Shown one piece after another: positions 49,942 to 62,210 of a stretch of 64,000 nucleotides of DNA. The translations under genes and the position numbers were made by a program. The notes below the pieces were generated by a model, which was given only the letters and a program-made list of their open reading frames with translations, was not told where the DNA came from and ran no database searches. The stretch is taken from NCBI RefSeq assembly GCF_027744825.2, contig NC_071335.1, positions 18,388,501-18,452,500 of the forward strand, written 5' to 3'. The stretch comes from Synchiropus splendidus. Lineage: Eukaryota; Chordata; Actinopteri; Syngnathiformes; Callionymidae. Numbering within the stretch: position 1 is the first letter of the stretch; each line of letters opens with the position of its first letter.

Positions 49942-52900
49942 CTGAAAAGACAAAGAATACAGTCATTAAGACAAATAAAAGTTTCCCGCGAGACTTTTTA
50001 GTGACACAGTCTGTTCGAAACACTGTCTGTTGAAGGATACGTGCCACAGAGGACTCTCTGTGAAGCTATTTTTATACCCAAAAGGCTGGTCATCCGACCA
50101 CAACGCAGAGACTAATTTGGGAATTGGGCATTCGACTCCATGAGCGAGTGGAGATAAATGTTTGAAATTTTGCAGTTGCATTATGTATGGGTACAAAATA
50201 CACAGCAGATTAATTGCCTCATTCATTTTCAACAAACTGATCATTAAACATTCACACAGTCTCTATCAAGGCATCAAAACCATTCGCTTGTGCAGTTTAA
50301 AAGGTAAAATATTCCCATTACAGGCTGTTCTTTCTGTGTACGGTTGTGTTTCAAAACGCAACAAAACAGGTTTTTTTGCATTGCCTTTTAAAGATTCATG
50401 AAAAAAGTGAACAAATGAACACACATAACACATGTACAAATGCGTGAGATATGAGGAGTATTTGGCCTGGCGCTGCAAGGCCAATGTGCAGAATCAGGAG
50501 AAAAGCAGCCTCTGACACCTGAAGGCGAAATACCAATTATTTTTTTTGCACAGACCTGAGGTATGTTCGGAAGATTGTTTTCCTTCCTTTGCCAGGTCAC
50601 AAACATTCATTTACCTGAGAGGCACTGCTTAGTTTGCTTGTGGTATCATGGCGGATGGTGGTTAGCATGGTAGTGACTTAACTGGAAATGACTTCTCCAC
50701 TGAATGTGTATATCAAATCCATTCTCTACTCTCAGGGCTAATGGAATATTCATGGCAACTGGAAGCATGGAAAGCAAATGAAAGCAGCCCCTGGCTTGCT
50801 ACTTTTCTTTTTTTTTTCTTCTGGGCATCCACAAAGAGCTGCTCAATAATGCACAAGGAAACATTTTTTATTGGAGAAATTATTCATGTAAACTTCATTA
50901 GGCAAATTAATTTGTCATATTTGAGTTCAACCTTGGATTTTAACTGAGCTAAATCCACAGACCAGCTTTGTTGGATGGGGCATAGATATGGCCTGCAGCT
51001 CATGGGTTTGTTTGCTCAAACATTCTTTTGACCTCGGGGCGGTTGAGTGGTTTTCCCAATGCAAACAGTATATTGAGTCATGCCTCATTCTCTATCGCAC
51101 GTGTCCGTCAACTTGTCTGATGCCACCTTCCTCGGCTCTCATTTGTACAGTTGAGGAGACGGACATGGTGAGGGTGAGAACCCTGGGTATCAAACCCCGT
51201 CATCTCCAAATTGAAGTCAGAACTCCCTGCTGAGGAAACTAATTCTGTCTGCGAGTTCTTGACTTCTTTGGCCCCCACCTCCAGCTGGGGGCCAGAGGTC
51301 CAGCAGGAACACAGATCAATGGTAAATCAAATCACTGGTATTTTGGCTCTTCAGCAAAACGTCACGTTCCTGCTGGCACATCACTTCATCCAGCAGTCTG
51401 ATGCCTCACGCCTCAATTTGTGGATTTCAAAATCATCACTAAAGTCTTGTCCATATGTCCAAGTGATCTCTCTTGAAATCCTGTCGGGTAAAAATGGGAT
51501 TTTTTTAATCCGCCGACATTGTTCAAATTGTGACTTGGCGGGTTGAGGGTCAATGTCTGGTTTTGATATAAATGACCAGAAGGAGGCTACGATAGTTTGT
51601 GAGCAGACCAAAGAGCCTTGTGGCTCCGTGTTGAAAGACTACACAGATATGATCCACCATCTCACTTCGACTCCAACAGCCAGGAAAACAAGCGCTTGTT
51701 GTAGACGCTTCAGTGCATAAATATATTTTTCCGGCTGTAAAGAATTGCCTCCTCATGTAATTCAGAGAGACCCTCCTCATTCAGAGTGACAACAACAACC
51801 ACTAACCTCAAGGACATTTATGGCATGAGCACTTTCCCGTCCTACAACCTCCAGAAAATCGTCCCATAATTGTTGCGTCAGACGTGATTCAGTCCTTGAC
51901 TTCAAATTGGTATGTCTCCCAAATTGTGATCCCGAGGTGAATATACTCTATAGGGAGCTTGCAAACAGGAAGTTGAAATCTAGATTGAAAGAAGCGAAAT
52001 TCAACTTCTATAATGTTCCAACTGATTATTTTGGAGTCATGAAATTTAAAAACATCATCATTTAAAACAATTTCAGTTGATGTGTTGAAACTTTGAAATT
52101 ACATGAATCATTGTTTCACAGAATGCCTCTGTCCATTTTTTCAAAATGGAGGGAACCTGTGCTTATACGGTAATTTTTTTTTTACTGGAAGTCAAAACCT
52201 TTATTTAATGTTTAAAAAACGATGACATACTCAGAAATGTAATGTGTTTTACATCCATCCAAACTCTTGTTGGTTGGCGCTGACTTGAAGGGGAATTCCA
52301 AATTTGGAATTTTGAACAATGTAAATAAATCGTTTTTGAACTTAATTGTTATTTAGTAACATGAAGAACATGGATGAATAGTGCCAGGGTTGTTTTTTTT
52401 TTTCCTCTTGGGGAAAAGATTGTGATTTCCCCTTCATCCAAAATTGATCCAGTTCCTTCAACAATGGTACTTCTGCCACCCATCAGCCTCAAGGCACTTT
52501 AGAACTCTGATGACACGGTTGTTGAGAAGGCCACTCTTGAAGTTTCTTACGCGTAACTGCACTCACTATTTGCTAAGTCATTCTGAATTTCAGAAGGCTC
52601 TTTTAAAAGGAGGTGACACATTGAAGTTCGAACATGCCTGAGCACTCTAGCAAATGAGTAGGGAAGTCATCCTGAGGATTTAAATATTGATGAATATTAA
52701 TATGAGTTCTTAACAGAGGATGACCTGGGAAATGAAAATACTTTTGATACACATAGCATTGTCAGGGACGCGTGTGAGATGGATGGTGTGAAGGACAAAG
52801 GCGACGAGTTTCCTTTGATGGAGACCTTTGCTTGTATGAGCATCAGATAAAGAAGATTCAATGGAAGGAAAAAAAAAGGATCCCACAGGGAATTTAGAGG

Positions 52901-53298
52901 GAAAAGAAAAATGGGCCACTTCAAAATCGGTGCGATTATGATTCAAACTGATTTTATTTTTTAAGTTACATGATTACAGACAGTGTGAAATCAAAGTGGG
53001 GGTTAGATCTATTTTATACAGACTTTGGAGAAGGGGAGTTAGAAATAGAAAATATTATACATATGACACAGCACGTGACAAAATGGTATAAAATAAAAAC
53101 AAACAAAATAAAACATATATGAGAAAACAATCCAGCAGAACATAAAGCCACAATTTATATCTCCTTAAAATAGAAGAGATAGAACAAATATTTAAGAAAA
53201 AAAAAATGTCCCAATTGCTCATCTTCCCCTTCTCTAGTATCTGTACTGGACCAGACCAAAGTCATATGGTCCTAAAGAATTTTCATACTGATACTCAC
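49942..53298 (-). other. pcdh10: Last intron of pcdh10 (3.36 kb)
   Basis: GT-AG intron between the CM2 exon and the KRIC exon. It contains no ORF with recognisable homology. Its sequence is mixed, with AT-rich patches such as 52950-53210. A stretch at 50725-50960 is rich in TAAT-type and ATTCAT-type motifs and is listed as a candidate regulatory block. No transposon was recognised in it. Confidence 0.75.
53234..53298 (-). CDS. pcdh10: Possible alternative pcdh10 C-terminus by intron read-through
   Basis: If the donor at 53298 is not used, the reading frame continues into the intron for 21 residues, starting CEYQY and ending VQYRY, before the TAG at 53234-53236. The tail is rich in Tyr (6 of 21) and replaces the SGKRIC end. 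Seen in the sequence: the open frame and the stop. Inferred: that a retained-intron or alternatively polyadenylated transcript exists. No clean AATAAA lies directly behind this stop; the nearest TTTATT on the plus strand is near 52950. A random 21-codon extension is common, so this may be only intron. Confidence 0.3.
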
Positions 53299-53302
53299 AG
53301 AG
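53290..53302 (-). other. pcdh10: Splice donor of pcdh10 penultimate exon
   Basis: The minus strand reads CTCT|GTGAGTATC, matching the consensus GTRAGT at all six intron positions. It falls just after PYKPTFL, where the family tail changes exon. Confidence 0.85.
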
Positions 53303-53682
53303 AAAGGTAGGTTTGTACGGGAGCGTCCCCCTATCATACTCTTTCCTCTCTAGCGTGCTGGAGCTGTACTGCTGTTGTTGCGGATGAAGGTGATGGTGAA
53401 GGCTGTTGTGTGACTGTGACCTTTGACCATCCTTGCCAAAGGTGGAGAATGACCTATCGCTGGACGAGGCAGTGGACGAGGTCATGGCGACTTGGTCGGA
53501 CAGGTTGACGGAGGAGGGTACCTCAGTGTCAGGTAACGTGGCGTCCATCCCTGGGACGTGAAGGTTGCTGCGGTAGTCGGGCCCCTGGCGCCCGTCGGAT
53601 GGCACAAAGGACGGCATCCAGCAGCGGTCAGAGTGGCCAAGAGCCTTACACTCCTCCGTGCAGTTAGAGAACAGATCAGCAC
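53299..53682 (-). CDS. pcdh10: pcdh10 penultimate coding exon (delta-2 protocadherin cytoplasmic CM2 region)
   Basis: Protocadherin-10 is a neuronal type I membrane adhesion protein; this exon encodes part of its cytoplasmic tail. It is 384 nt, phase 1 at both ends, with 127 complete codons. Residues 7-23 read CTEECKALGHSDRCWMP, the CM2 motif of delta-2 protocadherins. Residues 24-45 (SFVPSDGRQ, then DYRSNLHVPGM), 77-83 (SFSTFGK), 109-114 (TLERKE) and 121-124 (PYKP) follow in the order I remember for mammalian PCDH10; PCDH17 and PCDH19 differ after CM2. Compared with that memory, residues 55-75 and 85-106 hold a Ser/Thr-rich and a His/Gln-rich insertion (HHHLHP, then QQQQ). Minus-strand boundaries are a pyrimidine-rich acceptor ending ctgcag before 53682 and the donor T|GTGAGTAT after 53299. 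Teleosts can carry pcdh10a and pcdh10b; which one this is cannot be told. Family confidence is very high, pcdh10 assignment high. Confidence 0.95.
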
Positions 53683-53712
53683 CTGCAGTGAGGATACGAG
53701 TCGAGGAAGAAG
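53683..53712 (-). other. pcdh10: Splice acceptor before the CM2 exon of pcdh10
   Basis: The minus strand carries cttcttcctcgactcg, then tatcctcactgcag, directly before the exon base at 53682. Homology to the family begins at this point (residues ADLFSNC), while the translation further upstream is meaningless. Phase 1. Confidence 0.85.
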
Positions 53713-56700
53713 GATGGAGTGGCGGTAGATGGAGAGGTGATAAATGTGGAGAGAAAATTGCAGATTGAAGGATGATAAAAGGTATGTGAGGAGCATGAGA
53801 GGGGAGGTGGTGGATATATTTCCAGAGGAGACAAGAGAAGAAGAGAGAACAAGAGTTAACAATCATTTGCCTGTGACACAAGTAGGAGAAAAAAAAATGT
53901 TCCAAGAGCTATTCATCAAACAGACAAGACCAACATTGATGAAGCAAAGTGTTTGTTTTTTTTCTCCGCCTCATTCATTCTGAATGAGATGTGCAATCGG
54001 GCTGATGTTGTAAAACTCATCCCTTTCACCCCAAAGTCTCAGTCTCACAATTGCTTGCCAAAAACAAAGAGACAAATGTGATTCCAAGGCGGATCAAATA
54101 TTGTTCTGGTGGTGAGGGAGCGAGGATGGAAGCCCACTTCTCCCCCCCACGGTGCCACCTCACGCCTCTTCCCCCATTCAATGGTACTTCCACCCAGCTT
54201 GGGGCTGTACGTGATATCGACGCTGTTTTGTTGGTTAAGAGATCTAATGGTTTAATATCAAGTCACAAGTGGACCTCAGCCACAGCTTTGACTGTACCGC
54301 CAAAATTATGTTTCACACATTCCATAGTCCAAATAAGTGTTTTTCAACAGCAAGATAGAAAGACTACTCAAGATTGAACACAGTGTGCCATCATCAGAGT
54401 ACAAGTTTATTAGTCAATAACTGCAAAAAGTAGATTATTTTCTTGCACCCAAATACGCGAATGACATCACTTTGTTGTTTGTGAAAAGCATTCTCCGCCA
54501 ACACCCTTTGCAGCTGACAACCTTAATACTGCAGTGCATTTTCTCATGTGTTGTTTATTGTTTGATGCTTTTTCTTCTCTTTCCGAGATACCGATCGACT
54601 TCATTTCGTGCTGCTGAATGTGGGAAGTCACCACGGCAACTTGGCACCCAAGCTCCACCTCTGGCCAAGAGGTCTCAGACAACTTCCCCCTTCCCAAGAA
54701 CAAAAGCCCGGTTTGTTTGTGTTCACATTTCGGATTTTTGTGCAAACATTTACCCGAGCCCAAAGTGCGACAGTCTCCCAAGTTTTTGCCAGGATGTTGG
54801 TCACATTTCAAATTGAACCGGCGGTGAATTCGGTGGTCAGTGGATATTCACAAGCTCACTTCTGTACTTTAATATTTAATTTCATAGGGAAGCTCTTTTT
54901 CAATGACAAGGGGTGGCTATGGTGTTAATAAGTTAGTAGTGTCTCACATATCGCTTTGTTTTTCATCCAATAGATGCCCTTTTATTTGGAGAATAGGGAG
55001 AGAGAAAAACAAGTTTTTTGTCAAAAGAAAGTTCAGGGACCACGTCAGAATGTGCCCACAAACCTAAATCTAAAAGGCTCCAGTATCTAAAGTAGGCCAT
55101 GTGAGAAAGACAAACCCATTTTCTGCAGTAATTAGTCCCGTTTGGCGCAATAACACATTAACCCACAAATGTGACAATGAAGTCGACGGCACACGTAGCA
55201 CCATGTGTTTGCTGGAAGCCAACGGCTACGATCAGGGATCGCTGTTTCCAGTCGCAGGAGTTGGGGACACCAGCACACATGGGTCTTACAAGATGCAAAT
55301 ATCTGCACTTGCTTATCGACTGGGTGCGTCCGACTTTTTTGCTGTTTCACAGACCTGCATGGTCGAAAGGAGTTTATAGTCGATAGTGAACTACACACTG
55401 ATATGAAAGGGACAATGCTTCGATTTAGGAGCACAAGCAGCCAGAAATGGAGCGCAAAAAGGGGCAATGGTGAATGTTCTTTATAGACAGAAAGAGATGG
55501 ATTAAATAGGAAAGATAGTTTTTGCCAGTTGTATAACGCTTACTCTCTTGTCTTAAAGTGCTACATGCTTCTTTTTTCCTAAGTTTCCTGAGCCAGGCCA
55601 CTTGTTCTCCCAGGCCGCCATAAATATCTGATCACTTTGCTTGCTTCCGTGTTTGTTGGAGCCGAACAAGGCAGGAAAACCACCCGAAGATGTTGTGCCC
55701 CGTGTTGCAACCTGGATGACCGGCTGACTGGCGCGATCTAGTCTCCCCTCTTTGCTACAGGGTTCTCCTTTTGGATCAGCTTCATTTGCAAGAGAGGCAT
55801 TCTAAAATTGTCAGATCGCACTCTGTCACTCATCCCTGTACAGAGTGACACAGTGTGAAATTGACAAAGACAACTGCCAAAAACATCATATTGAAATAAG
55901 GAAGAAAACCAAACCAAAAAAAAAAAAAAAAAAAAACAACTCTGAATTAACACTTGGAATGATACACCGGAGAAGCAAACACACACATACAACCAGCACA
56001 AAAGGCCTCCTAGACATGTTAATTACACTTTCAAAGTGAATAAAGGGAATGTGGAAGAATGGAACCAGCTTTATGAAAAAAAAAAAAAAAGGAAAAGGAG
56101 AAAACAAGAGGCATGAACAGAGTCATCATAATAATGAGACCCTGCGGCTACGCTTTCCTTGTACAGAATGGATTTGAGGTTTTTCCTCGAGAAGAAGAAA
56201 TGGTGTGATCAAAGTGAGGATGTGGGTAGTGTAGAGGAGAGGAGCAAAAAAAAAAAACTGGAGCTGGAGAAACAAAGAGGGTGTGAAAGTGACAGTTTTC
56301 CCCAGAGATGGAGGCGCGGTTTAAAATCAAAGAGTCCACTTACATACATCTAGTCGGGTGATCTGTTCAACTGATCATGACACTGCTCCTTGTTCGTGTT
56401 CAGGAGTGACTCACCAACTTTTGTAACAGTCATGCGCTGTATTCATCAATATATGACCCAAAAAGAGGATCAAGAACACACCCTTTTAGATGAATAAGAC
56501 TTTGAAAACTTCAACAGACTTATAGCTACATTACGGGAAAAAAAAACCAAGAAAAAAACGGTGGTAGCACGGCAACATTCTCTGTGACCTAGTGTGAAAC
56601 GCTGTTTATGTTAATATCCGTTCGCCTGTTTTTGCCTATGTGCCGTTGTGTAATTTGACAGAGCAATGTCACATCATTTACTTTTATGAGCTCTTGCTAG

Positions 56701-59069
56701 TCAAGCTGCTGCTCATGGACCCTTACAACCCCTCCCGAGAGCTGCTGATCTAATTATTTGAAACTACTGACCGTTGTTCCTTATTGTTTGCCAAAGTAGG
56801 TCACACACACACACACACACACACACGGCGGCTTTGAGGAGCGCAGAAGAGACGGGAAGATGAAAAATGGGTTCATTCCAGAAGCCCTTCACAGGAAACC
56901 TCTAGAACTGATTTCCTAAATTGAATGGGCCGCGATGCGAAACCACAGGAATTGCAACCATTTATTATTTATTTAATTTCACTAATGGATCAGTTCAAAC
57001 GTGCCATTTTATTTAAATTACAACCTCACAATTTTGAAAAAAAAAGATGGATAACATATCTATATATTTGAGGGACAACTAGGGACGGATGAAAACTAAA
57101 GAAGAGAGAAAAAAAAACAAAGCAAGAGAATAAAATGTTCATTACTTGAACAGTTGGAGAGTCGAATAAAATCACAGCTTTTTTATTAACTGCAGAGTAG
57201 CTTCTAATGAAATATATTCACTGATAATGACTGACTGAGGCTGTAAGTTCCATGCAGGGATGTGTAAATAGCTTTCATTATTGCATCAGCTAAGGATGTT
57301 ACAGTTCTGCAGGTTATGAACTTCTGGTTATGAACTTTCATTCGCCATTGACTACCACCTTGTGACACATTTAATTTTGAATACATTTAAAATGGATAAG
57401 AAAAAAAGAGGTGTTTGCTGGCTCGACGTGCTTTCTCTTGTTGTCCGTGGCTGCGATATAGGGACGCCAAGTCTGGCGTCACGCGAGTTAGACTGACTGA
57501 GTGACCTGTGTGCCATCGGCTCCCAAGGAATAAAGAGTCTGCTTCTAAAAACAACAGCCTTCAAGACAGCAGGGGAAACAGCAAGATGCATCTGCCTCAT
57601 GGGGAATGATATCCACAGACGGATGGGGGAATGACCAGTGTAAAGACAGTGTATCACTACATCACCCTTGTGGAAACAAAACAGTTTGGATTGAATCTCC
57701 TTTTTGACAAATCCTAAGCATGTGAGGTAACATTAATAGACCGTGATTTCAATGTTTTCCCAAGTAGTTTTAAGCTAAGCTGTGTGAATTTGGACTATAT
57801 CCATGACCCAGTAAGACAGCAATGTGTTGGTGACCAGCTGCCCGAGGAAGTTTAGCCCAAAGCACAACTGATTCTGATTGTTTGTCCTTCGCACTCAAGT
57901 GATGTGAAAGCCCATTCAACCCCACCTCCTTGTGTGAAGTACGGGGGAAGGGCGCTATGGTCTGTTCTGAATGGGATATAGGACAAACATACGGGCATAA
58001 AGCCCGTTTCAAAAACACCACCAGGGAACTCCCTTAGAGCTATTTCAGCTGAACTTCATCCGAAGTCCTTGCGAAGTGCAAACATCTCGTGTTGACCAAG
58101 CCATGAACTTATCTCCTGTGGGGGGCACAGGTCAGACCTTGGTCTAACCCTGGTGAGAGGGGTGGAAATGCCTGTGGTTGGAATGACTCAGAGGCGCCAG
58201 TTGAAGAGCAAACTGGTGGTCTTTAATGAATACCTGCCATCGCTGAAGGACAGAACTGAGAGAAAATCCGAATGAATAAACCAAAACTTTGATGAATACC
58301 ACGCAACAAAAACTAATGCTTGCCACCACCGGCGTGTCTGAAAGAGAATGCACTATGAGTTTTCCGTGGGCACCGTTGATTGAAGCGCAACTGCGTATCG
58401 GAGACGGAAACCTGAGCTGTGGTCAGGCTTTTATTTAGTGAAACATTCACAGGTCCATTTACTATGCCTTCTTATCTGGCCATGAGAGAATAGTGTCTCG
58501 TAAATTGGCAAAGAAAACCTGCAATATGAATAAAAGAATAAAGCAACAAACACTGAGAGAAATTTCAAATATTGGAGCATAAAAAAGCAGGGAAAGAAAA
58601 AGTTGTTTCTATCTTAAGATGAACTCTGAAAGTCGTAGCAGTTTGGCTTTGGAGGAAAAAAGCAACATCCAAGAACATTTGGTCCTCCTGAGGAGCCAGA
58701 TCTGTTCACTGTCTCACTCGTGGCAAACCTATCCTGCAACGTCAAGCCTTCCTATCTGGGTGAGACACAGGCACTGGTCCAGTCAAGCATGGAAATAAAT
58801 AATATCTTCAACCTTCTGTTAAACACTCTCCTCCAGTATTTCTGCTCCCTCTGATGTCTGCGTTGTGTTTACTATGCACGATTCAGAAAGTCACCTTGAA
58901 AAGAGTGTTAGATATTGCTCAAAGGTAACTCAGAAAAAAATAAAAAATAAATAAATAAAGCACATTTGCAGTGATATTTCAGAAGATCATATTGTCATAG
59001 CAAAAGCAACTGTAGAGAAATATTGCTTCTTTTGTTTTGGAGTTTAATCCGTGCCGTAATATCTTCAAT

Positions 59070-59101
59070 AAATGACTGAGGCCCACTTCACTCAGTCATT
59101 T
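59070..59101. repeat. Perfect 11-bp hairpin in the pcdh10 intron
   Basis: aaatgactgag (59070-59080) and ctcagtcattt (59091-59101), loop gcccacttca. The arms contain TGACTGA, an AP-1-like word. Confidence 0.75.
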
Positions 59102-60974
59102 CGCAGAAGATCTCACGAAAGAGAATGTTCAAAAATGTAAATGTATATATGTTAAATGCTGCCTCAATACATTTGAGTTGATCCATTGTCTTCATTTAGA
59201 CTCTTCGTGAAGTCATTAACGTAGGTGTTATCTTCAGTGTTTCACATTTACACCGTAAGTCTCCATCACTTTCTTCCGTTAAAATATAAATAAATACACA
59301 TCAGATCAGACTGATGGACTTGCCCTCCGACAGACTTCACAACTTCTTCTCCCAAAGGTTAGTTTGTGCTCATCACCTTTTGCATGCGTGGGCTGCAGCA
59401 GCTCCAGATCGAGCAAATAATTCCGACGATGGCAGACAAAAAGGCTGGATCTATATTTACCTCAAGCGAAGAGACAAATCCAAACGCTGATTTTGAGCGA
59501 CACATGCTTGCATTTACCCTCGGATTCACCCCTGAAACGTATGCATATTTATGGGGTCTTCTAAAGATAAAGTGGGAGGGAGGGGTGTAAATTCCTTCCT
59601 CCTTCCATGGCCTTTGCCTTTTTTGACGGGCTCTCTCCAAATAAGAGTCCTCTTCTGATCCAGAAGGTCTTGACCCATCTCTGCTATTGTGAGTGTACCT
59701 TCTACGAAGGCACTAGTCCTCGTCTTTCCAGGATAACAAGGAAATAAGCAGGAGGAGTGGAGCACAGATGGGAAACCAAAGACCCGCACTTCATTTACAT
59801 ACACAGTTAATATCCAAGGATTAAGAGAAAGCTAATTTGTTCCCTTTATTTTTCTTTTTTTTTTTGCATATCGCCCAGCAACGCCAAGTAGACAGAAGGG
59901 TGTATTGTACTCAGGAGATGATATGTAAATTTAGCATTCACTGCACATCAAGCTCGGTGTCATGAGCATCTCAAACCGCGCAGAGATTTTTGCCTGCCAG
60001 CTCTCTCTCAAAAACAGAGACGTCAACACGTATGTTCGCGAGCACACACATACATCGATGCGTGCTTAAAAATACTCTTTTGCAAAGGCACACGAGAACA
60101 CGCACCATGTGACACTCAGCCAGTAGCTGTTGATCCTTGTGAAGTACCTTTACTTCTGCCAGCAGAAAGCAAAATAACAACCAAAACAGTGACTGGCAAT
60201 GACAGGCCCTGCCAGCAGCCCCATCTCTCATCATGACCTTATCACGCTGGAAGAAAACACACACACACACACATGCGCACGCACGCACACGCGCACACAC
60301 ATTCCATGCAAACAGCTTCTCCTACTTCTATTTAAGGTACCATAGTAGATGTTAGATCGACGACTTCAATCACGACGCAAAAGAATCCTCTCAAGGGGGC
60401 TGCATGTAGGGAAAGAAATGTGCATAAAAATAATAGTATGTGATTAAAAATAAAGATCTACTTTCATCTGAAGATGAACAATTACTGCGCAGGTACCGAT
60501 GACAGCTCAGAAAAACTTTTGATTGGATACCGGCTGAAGAGGCTGGTTAGGAATACCAGCTCCACAACAAGCAGTAGGCGAAGACGAGAAGTGGCACTGC
60601 TGGAAAATGGAGTGTATCTTGAGAGAATCCTTTCTCCGACTCAGGAATGATGAGGAGCACCATTTTGCGAGGGACTTCGGCGCAGGCAATAGGACCAAAC
60701 CGCCACAACATCCATAAACGTCAAGCTTAGCTGGCATTTATTGTATTTGCAAATGCATTATGCGGTGTATTTGCAAGTGCTATTACCTTTACACGTAACT
60801 CCTTTGAATTTGTCCTGCATTACCCTTTGTTTACCTCTTTATCGTTCTGTAATCCTGCCTCAGATAACTGAGTCGCCCCGCAAGAGGATTAATACAGCGC
60901 TGTTTGTGCTCTGTCATATTGAATATTATCAGTGTTGCATTTATACATACATCTTCAGTTACCTACTGCTTAGA

Positions 60975-61235
60975 GTGGAGTGCTGGAGTCTATCCCAGCA
61001 GTCATTTGGCGAGAGGTAGAAATACACCCTGGACAGGGAGCCAGACCACACACACACACACACACAGACACTTAGGGGCAATTTTAGAGTGTCCAATTAA
61101 CCAATCACATTGACCTGTCTACCTATATATGTGGGAGGAAACTGGAGCACCGAGAAAGGCCACCGGTCCGACCCAGGAATCAAACCCGCAACCTTCTTGC
61201 TGCAAAGCGAGAGTGCTTAACTAGTAGCTGTGTGG
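60975..61235. mobile_element. Dispersed fish repeat (L2-like 3' region)
   Basis: Phrases in order: gtctatcccagcagtcattt, caccctggacagg, ggcaattttagagtg, gtgggaggaaactggagcac and gaatcaaacccgcaacctt, then cttgctgcaaagcgagagtg. This is a very common fish repeat whose phrases I recognise, inside the pcdh10 intron. A CA run (61047-61064) interrupts it. Confidence 0.7.
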
Positions 61236-61965
61236 CCAATGTTGCATTTACGTTCCCTCAAAATGCCCCACATTATGCATTTATGCTTTGTCTAAACTTT
61301 CTGTCGAAATTGTTTTATGTTTCAGTCATGAAAAATTTGGAGTTCATCACATGAGTATTCATTTTAACACCACTGTGCTGTACATGCCAAAACTACTATG
61401 TATGTTATGTATGTTATTTCTTTGATGTATCCAGGCCATTGAATAGGTATTCGTCGGACAGCAACCAGCAACCAAAGGTTTGGCAGTTGTCATCTTAGCT
61501 ACGTGAGAATTTGATTCAGTTGCATGGTAAGACAAGTTCGCTCAAGTTACTGAAGTCGGAATAGAAGACAGTGGCAGCCACAAAAGCTATTCTTGCGTGG
61601 TCCTTGTCGGATAAAACCAAATACACACTCACGAATAGAAACCTGAAAAACCTCACACAACGTTTTCCTTCCTGCTGTATTCCGTTGATTGAAATCTTCT
61701 ACTTACTGTTTACGTTCAGAGACGCCATCTTGGATTGTGTACTCGAACAATTTCCGACTGTCAAATCCATCATAAGGTGACGTCATGAACTCAGGCCAGT
61801 TAAGACTTTCACATAAATTTATCAGTTCATGGGAGGAACGAATGGCTGCCTTAACAAGCAAAATAACCTCAGTGTACAGGAAGAAATTCTACTACTTAAA
61901 CGCACATCACAAACACTGCAGCATGTTCAAGTATTTATGTATTAAATATTGACAGAGCTGATTTG

Positions 61966-62070
61966 AAATAGACTTAGACTTAGGCTTAGACTTAGACTTT
62001 CTTTATTGTCATTGCACAAAAACATATCACTAAAAAAATTTCGGTCTGAGGTCTCCAGTTTCCAAAAACA
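61966..62070 (-). mobile_element. Non-LTR 3' fragment with (CTTAGA)n tail
   Basis: gacttagacttaggcttaga repeats lead into ctttctttattgtcattgca. The hexamer tail followed by ctttattgtcattgcac is a familiar LINE-type 3' end in fish; the tail on the low side puts the element on the minus strand. Confidence 0.55.
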
Positions 62071-62138
62071 AAAACATGTCGAAAAATAGCAGCAGGAATA
62101 GCAGAAAGATGTACAAAAAAAAACAACAAAAAAAAAAC

Positions 62139-62139
62139 C

Positions 62140-62209
<70 letters not shown>
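62139..62209. repeat. (CT)n(TA)n microsatellite
   Basis: CT to 62165, then TA to 62209. Confidence 0.97.

Positions 62210-62210
<1 letters not shown>

Noticed and set aside
53482..53862. 126-codon frame overlapping the CM2 exon in another minus-strand frame
   Set aside because: Shadow of the real exon.
53683..53905. Upstream 74 codons of the open frame that contains the CM2 exon
   Set aside because: The translation before 53682 has no protocadherin similarity, and a good acceptor ends exactly where similarity starts, so it is intron.
59359..59640. Possible membrane-protein exon (frames on both strands, including SAIVGIICSIWSCC)
   Set aside because: No similarity to the protocadherin transmembrane region and no consistent splice sites.
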